A stretch of 16,676 bases of DNA, from the NCBI GenBank assembly GCA_950075905.1, contig CATMVR010000028.1:1-16676 (forward strand), written 5' to 3'. Below are positions 13,020 through 16,676 of this stretch, one piece after another. The notes under the pieces were generated by a model that saw only the letters and a list, made by a program, of their open reading frames with translations, was not told the origin of the DNA and ran no database searches. The stretch is from an uncultured Persicitalea sp. GTDB lineage: Bacteria; Bacteroidota; Bacteroidia; Cytophagales; Spirosomataceae. The position numbers were made by a program, and so were the translations under genes. How positions within the stretch are numbered: position 1 is the first letter of the stretch; each line of letters opens with the position of its first letter.

Positions 13020-15197
13020 TCAGCTCAGTATAGTGTAAGTAGCCCAGGCTGACACGTACGCCAGTACCATGGTGTACACCAGTTGAATCATGGGCCACTT
13101 CCAGCCGTGTGTTTCACGGTATACGGTGGCCATGGTGCTCATACACATCATGGCGAAAACATAAAACATCAGTAAAGAGAAGGAGACCGCCGTCGTATAC
13201 ATGGGTCCTCCCGTGTACGGGTTTCTTTCCTTTTGCAGGCGCTTTCGGATAGTGAGCGCGTCTTCGCTGGCATCTGAACCAATGCTGTAAATGGTAGACA
13301 TAGTACCCACAAAAACTTCGCGGGCAGCAAAGGAAGTGATCAGGGCGATACCGATTTTCCAATCGTATCCCAGTGGCCGGATAGCCGGCTCAATAAATTG
13401 GCCAAAGTGCCCGGCGTAGGAGCTTTCCAGCTGCGCCGACGAAATGGCTGCTTCTTTTTCGTTTTCGGTAGCAGTAGCGGGTATCTCCGTGAGCGCCCGC
13501 GAGCGGGCTGTCTCCATACTATCTCCCGGGCCATAGGAGGCAAGTACCCACAGTACAATAGATATGGCCACAATGATTTTCCCGGCTTCCAGCACGAATG
13601 ATTTGGTACTATCGTACATCATGATGCCCAGATGGCTCCACCGCGGCAGTTTGTACGTAGGCATTTCGAGGATAAAGTAGCTGGGTTCACGCCGCGGGAT
13701 AAACTGCGAAAAAAGCCAGGCCGAGCCCAGCGCCCCCAGCAAGCCCAGAAGATACAGTCCAAGCAGTACCAGCCCCTGCAAATTCAGAATACCCAGTACT
13801 GTCTCGTCTGGCACCACCAGCGCGATCAGAATGGTATAGATAGGCAGCCGGGCCGAACAACTCATCAGCGGTGTGACCAGAATAGTGAGCAGGCGCTCGT
13901 AGCGATTGCTGATGCTACGGGTAGTCATAATGGCAGGTACCGCGCAGGCCACGCCCGAAATAAGGGGTACCACGCTCCGGCCATTCAGGCCGAATTTACG
14001 CATCAGTTTATCCATGATCACCATGACCCGGGCCATGTAGCCCGACTCTTCCAACAGGCCCACCAAACCAAAAAGAAAGGCAATCTGCGGAATAAATATT
14101 ATGACCCCACCAATACCGGCCATCAGCCCGTCCGTCAGCAGATCATTGATCACTCCCTCGGGCAGCGTCTGCTTGGTCCATTCAATGGCCTGCGCCGTGG
14201 CCATGTCGATCCAGTCCATGGGGTACTGCGCCCAGGCAAAAACCGCCTGAAAAATAACAAGTAATACGAGCAGGAAAGCAACGTATCCCCATACCGGGTG
14301 AAGCAGAATTTTGTCGAGCCGGCGCGTCCAGGCGGGCTCATCGCTCTCGCCCTGCACCGTCACAGATTTCTGCACCAGAGGCCGCAGGCGTTCGTAACGC
14401 GTGATAGTTTCATTGGCCAGAAAGTCTGTTTTATCAAAAACATACTTTTCCATGAGCCCGTCCAGATGTACCCGCTCCTTCTGATCCAGGAAGGTAAATG
14501 CGTCGTGCTGGCAAACGTACTGAATGGCCAGGTAATTGTTGTCGAGCTGGTACGTCTGCTTTACTTCCTCCACCAGGTCCGGGTGGGTTTCGGCGGGGTC
14601 CAGAAAGTAGGTAACAGTCTGCCCGGAACGATCGGCCTGCCTTTGCACGGCTTCGCGTAGCAGGTCCATTCCTTCTCCCGTCCGGGCGTTGATCCTCACT
14701 ACGGGTACCTGTAGCTGCATGGCCAGCTGCACCGCATTGACCCGCAAATTCATGCTTTCGGCCACATCCAGCATATTCAGTGCCAGCACGGTAGGCAGGC
14801 CCAGATCGGCAATTTCGGTATAGAGCAGGAGATTTCTTTGCAGGTTGGAGGCATCAGCTACCACGATTACTGCCTCCGGGAAGTCAGGATGAGCCGGGTT
14901 AGCCAGGATATCCATTACCACCTGCTCGTCGCGGGATTTGGGATAAATACTATAAATGCCGGGCAGATCGATCAGGGTAGCTTCGGTGGGCGGCTCCTTT
15001 TCGGAAACAGCGGCATCCACAACAGCAGGAACGGGGTTCAGAAGAGGCGTAAAACGCATCACCCCAGATTTTTTCTCCACCGTAACCCCGGGGAAGTTCC
15101 CGGTTTTCTGGCGCAAGCCCGTCAGTTGGTTAAAGAGCGTGGATTTTCCGGAGTTGGGGTTACCAATTAAGGCGATTTTATATAAGGAGGATTTCAA
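13020..15197 (-). CDS. feoB: ferrous iron transport protein B
   Basis: FeoB is the inner-membrane Fe(II) transporter with a cytoplasmic GTPase-like domain. The 725 residues begin MKSSLYKIALIG. The G1 motif GNPNSGKST is at 12-20, G2 switch segment NFPGVTVEKK at 34-43, G3 DLPG at 77-80 and G4 NMLD at 141-144, followed by NARTGEG. The membrane part has the first gate with SGVACAVPAIMTTRSI, containing the conserved Cys, and the second gate with AAREVFVGTMSTIYS. Several helices are clear, for example VAFLLVLLVIFQAVF and GVIIFIPQIAFLFGLVGLL. A Pro/Ala/Glu-rich segment of about 20 extra residues (about 51-72) lies between G2 and G3. feoA is 41 bases upstream on the same strand, so they form a feoAB operon. 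A convergent small ORF ends 9 bases from the feoB stop. Confidence 0.95.
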   Translation of the reverse strand: MKSSLYKIALIGNPNSGKSTLFNQLTGLRQKTGNFPGVTVEKKSGVMRFTPLLNPVPAVVDAAVSEKEPPTEATLIDLPGIYSIYPKSRDEQVVMDILANPAHPDFPEAVIVVADASNLQRNLLLYTEIADLGLPTVLALNMLDVAESMNLRVNAVQLAMQLQVPVVRINARTGEGMDLLREAVQRQADRSGQTVTYFLDPAETHPDLVEEVKQTYQLDNNYLAIQYVCQHDAFTFLDQKERVHLDGLMEKYVFDKTDFLANETITRYERLRPLVQKSVTVQGESDEPAWTRRLDKILLHPVWGYVAFLLVLLVIFQAVFAWAQYPMDWIDMATAQAIEWTKQTLPEGVINDLLTDGLMAGIGGVIIFIPQIAFLFGLVGLLEESGYMARVMVIMDKLMRKFGLNGRSVVPLISGVACAVPAIMTTRSISNRYERLLTILVTPLMSCSARLPIYTILIALVVPDETVLGILNLQGLVLLGLYLLGLLGALGSAWLFSQFIPRREPSYFILEMPTYKLPRWSHLGIMMYDSTKSFVLEAGKIIVAISIVLWVLASYGPGDSMETARSRALTEIPATATENEKEAAISSAQLESSYAGHFGQFIEPAIRPLGYDWKIGIALITSFAAREVFVGTMSTIYSIGSDASEDALTIRKRLQKERNPYTGGPMYTTAVSFSLLMFYVFAMMCMSTMATVYRETHGWKWPMIQLVYTMVLAYVSAWATYTILS

Positions 15198-15238
15198 TGG
15201 AATACTTCACCAGTTAATTTTAGTAGAAACTGTAAGTG

Positions 15239-15469
15239 TTACTCCACCATAATACTGGCGGCTTCATTGCGCCGGAGCGACAGGCAGTAACACCCTCCCA
15301 CCCGTACACAGATGGGGTCTCCGAAGGGAGCAATAGCATCTAAACGTACCTCACAACCAGGCAAACAACCCATTTCCAGCAATTTGAGAGACATATCACG
15401 GTCATTGAACGACTTAATGATCGCTTTTTCTCCTTTTTTCAAATCGGCGACATTCCGGGCGATGATCAT
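15239..15469 (-). CDS. feoA: ferrous iron transport protein A
   Basis: FeoA is a small SH3-like cytoplasmic protein that supports FeoB. The 76 residues from ATG 15467-15469 read MIIARNVADLKKGEKAIIKSF, then LKLLEMGCLPGCEVRL, APFGDPICVRVGGCYCLSLRRNEAASIMVE, matching the family pattern of a Gly-rich turn (LEMGxxPG) and a C-terminal LR..EA segment. The frame extends 11 codons upstream, but the later Met is the family start. It is the first gene of feoAB. Upstream (15500-15531 on the - strand) lies a promoter-like pair, and an ATCA-AA-TGAT palindrome at 15527-15536 overlaps its -33 half and might be an iron-responsive operator, which is only a guess. Confidence 0.92.
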   Translation of the reverse strand: MIIARNVADLKKGEKAIIKSFNDRDMSLKLLEMGCLPGCEVRLDAIAPFGDPICVRVGGCYCLSLRRNEAASIMVE

Positions 15470-15499
15470 GGGCTTATTTAGATTTAATATAATTAAACA

Positions 15500-15531
15500 C
15501 AAAGTAAACGTATCAACACCATATTATCAAA
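15500..15531 (-). promoter_or_regulatory. candidate promoter for feoAB
   Basis: On the - strand, TTTG (15531 to 15528), a 21-base spacer, then TACTTTG (15506 to 15500), a close variant of TAnnTTTG with one base fewer. The leader would be about 25 bases. The inverted pair ATCA/TGAT at 15527-15536 overlaps the -33 half. Confidence 0.4.
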
Positions 15532-15615
15532 TGATTTGAGTCATGTTTTTTCTTTTGCGAATAAAAGTCATGTAAAAACCTTAGCGACTACTCACAACTC
15601 TACGCCTTTATGCCG

Positions 15616-15623
15616 TACTTTTG
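15616..15623 (+). promoter_or_regulatory. -7 element of a candidate ccmB promoter
   Basis: TACTTTTG is an exact match to TAnnTTTG. No TTG lies 17-23 bases upstream, so only half of the promoter is visible. If used, the ccmB transcript would carry a leader of roughly 165 bases. Confidence 0.35.
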
Positions 15624-15629
15624 TGGCGA

Positions 15630-15798
15630 ATTAAGAACTTTTCTCTAACAGGCAGCGTCCAGGACAGCAGCCTTTTTCCATTGAAAATCAATGGCCAGCG
15701 TACGAGAAACTTGTTGGCTACCCAAAGACAGGCTAACGAGAGAAACACCCAACAATTACCCCGGCTGAACGCCGCCATCTGACAGCCGAATTACCCTC
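15630..15798 (+). ncRNA. possible structured 5' leader of ccmB
   Basis: This part of the 329-base gap between feoA and ccmB has no convincing gene. It can form three hairpins in order: CCATTGA 15678-15684 with TCAATGG 15688-15694; GTTGGC 15713-15718 with GCTAAC 15732-15737 (one G-U pair); and CGGCTG 15762-15767 with CAGCCG 15783-15788. The last ends 10 bases before the ccmB ATG. It does not show the core of a riboswitch I know (cobalamin, TPP, SAM-I). It could equally be ordinary untranslated sequence. Confidence 0.3.
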
Positions 15799-16461
15799 AT
15801 GAAAGAAATCAGCACGTTAATCTGGAAGGAAATAACGCTCGAATGGCGCCAGCGCTACGCGCTGAGTGGCATGCTGCTTTACGTGATCAGTACCGTTTTT
15901 GTGTGTTACCTGAGTTTCAGCCTGAAACGGAACTTCCTGACCCCCATCGTCTGGAATACCCTATTCTGGATCATCCTGCTCTTTACGGCCGTCAACGCCA
16001 TTGCCAAGAGTTTTGCCCAGGAACGCTACGGCCGCTTGCTCTACTACTACACCCTGGCGAGCCCACAGGCCATCATCATTTCCAAAATAGTGTACAATTC
16101 CGGGCTGATGCTGGTACTGGCGGGAATTGGTTTTGGTTTCTACGTGTTTGTTATGGGAAATCCGGTGGCTGACCTGGGGTACTACCTTTTGAGCATAGGA
16201 TTGGGCGCGCTGGGCTTTGCCTCGGTACTCACCATGGTGGCGGGCATTGCCTCCAAAGCCGAAAACAGCAGTACGCTGATGGCGGTACTTAGCTTCCCGA
16301 TCATCCTGCCCATGCTGCTGATGACCATCCGTCTGGCCAAGAATGCCCTGGATGGGCTGGATAGAAGCGTAAGTACCGACGAGATAAGTACTTTGCTGGC
16401 CATTGATGCCATTGTGATTGTACTGTCGTACCTTTTGTTTCCCTACCTATGGCGAAGCTGA
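15799..16461 (+). CDS. ccmB: heme exporter protein CcmB
   Basis: CcmB is the membrane subunit of the CcmABCD ABC transporter, which releases heme-loaded CcmE during cytochrome c maturation. The 220 residues equal the family length. The N-terminus MKEISTLIWKEITLEWRQRYALSGML has the typical charged start before the first helix. About six membrane segments follow, for example LLYVISTVFVCYLSF, IVWNTLFWIILLFTAV, LMLVLAGIGFGFYVF and MAVLSFPIILPMLLM. FAQERYGRLLYYYTLASPQAIIISKIVYN is the conserved loop. The start is ATG 15799-15801. ccmC begins 116 bases downstream on the same strand. No ccmA is visible within the window. Confidence 0.9.
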   Translation: MKEISTLIWKEITLEWRQRYALSGMLLYVISTVFVCYLSFSLKRNFLTPIVWNTLFWIILLFTAVNAIAKSFAQERYGRLLYYYTLASPQAIIISKIVYNSGLMLVLAGIGFGFYVFVMGNPVADLGYYLLSIGLGALGFASVLTMVAGIASKAENSSTLMAVLSFPIILPMLLMTIRLAKNALDGLDRSVSTDEISTLLAIDAIVIVLSYLLFPYLWRS

Positions 16462-16577
16462 CCTGCCGGCTCCATGAAAACGTAATGGCCGCGCGATACG
16501 TTAATACTATATAGAGCAATCAAAAGCCCTGATCCGGCTAATAAACAAACAACTAATAACCTGCTAACCGTAAGACA

Positions 16578-16676
16578 ATGAAAAAAAGCTGGTGGAAGAT
16601 CCTGACTGTGGTCATACTCTTTTACGTTATTTTCCAGGGCCTGCTTGGCCCGGTAACCTGGCAGCCCATTCTGAAC
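16578..16676 (+). CDS. ccmC: cytochrome c maturation protein CcmC (5' end only)
   Basis: The first 33 residues (MKKSWWKILTVVILFYVIFQ, then GLLGPVTWQPILN) are in the window; the gene runs off the right edge. The N-terminal Lys/Trp start, one hydrophobic helix and the LGPV..PILN segment match the start of Bacteroidota CcmC-like proteins of the CcsA/CcmC family, which present heme to CcmE in the periplasm. The tryptophan-rich WWD heme domain would lie beyond the edge and is not seen. Position just after ccmB is the main support. The 116-base gap holds a short inverted repeat (AACGTA 16479-16484 with TACGTT 16497-16502). Confidence 0.75.
   Translation, partial: MKKSWWKILTVVILFYVIFQGLLGPVTWQPILN

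Noticed and set aside
13632..14264. 210-residue + strand ORF opposite feoB
   Set aside because: It is antisense to a certain gene; the Gln/His/Arg-rich translation looks like a shadow frame.
15691..15768. 25-residue ORF in the ccmB leader
   Set aside because: No ribosome site, no conservation evidence, and no repeated amino acid typical of a leader peptide. Too short to support.
1..16676. CRISPR arrays, IS elements, tRNA or rRNA genes, phage or defence genes
   Set aside because: I found no regular spaced repeats, transposase motifs, tRNA cloverleaf or rRNA sequence on either strand.

Overview
The window is a stretch of Bacteroidota chromosome, most likely order Cytophagales. At one end sit about 940 bases of very GC-rich, actinobacteria-like sequence. 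The Bacteroidota assignment (positions about 950-16676) rests on several observations: an OstA-like/BamD envelope block, a type IX secretion (T9SS) type-A C-terminal sorting domain, an OmpA protein of the TPR/PD40/OmpA_C kind, the Bacteroidota form of RpoZ, and promoters matching the TTG-N(17-23)-TAnnTTTG pattern rather than the sigma70 pattern. I cannot name a genus from sequence alone.

Layout. (1) 1-940: high-GC DNA with the 3' tail of a Ser/Thr/Pro-rich gene on +, a strong hairpin terminator, and the CoaB half of coaBC on -. (2) The CoaC half of the same coaBC ORF (about 940-1536) is Bacteroidota-like, so the ORF is an in-frame hybrid joined inside a conserved motif. (3) 1537-5386 on -: rpoZ, bamD, a small T9SS-sorted protein and an OstA-like (LptA-family) protein, i.e. 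outer-membrane biogenesis with an RNA polymerase subunit. (4) 5537-9309 on +: tilS (tRNA-Ile lysidine synthase) and a PorE-like OmpA-family protein, ended by a very clear terminator; then a single-domain rhodanese. (5) 9757-10998 on -: dapF (lysine and peptidoglycan precursor) and rplS (ribosomal protein L19), separated by a terminator. (6) 11142-13010 on +: nnr (bifunctional NAD(P)HX repair enzyme) and a 55-residue single-pass membrane protein. (7) 13020-15469 on -: feoA-feoB ferrous iron uptake. (8) 15799-16676 on +: ccmB and the start of ccmC, cytochrome c maturation (heme handling), preceded by a 329-base intergenic region that may carry a structured leader.

Most of this is conserved core-genome content in short operons of alternating direction. 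I see no CRISPR array, transposase, integrase, tRNA, rRNA or defence system, and no convincing new biological system. The strongest anomaly is the cross-phylum coaBC junction at about 930-950. It looks more like an assembly or library chimera than a natural gene, although only reads spanning the joint can decide. Secondary points of interest are the uncharacterised 55-aa membrane protein next to feoB, the structured ccmB leader, promoters lying almost on start codons (bamD, nnr), back-to-back rplS/nnr promoters, and residue-level oddities in FeoB, TilS and CoaC.
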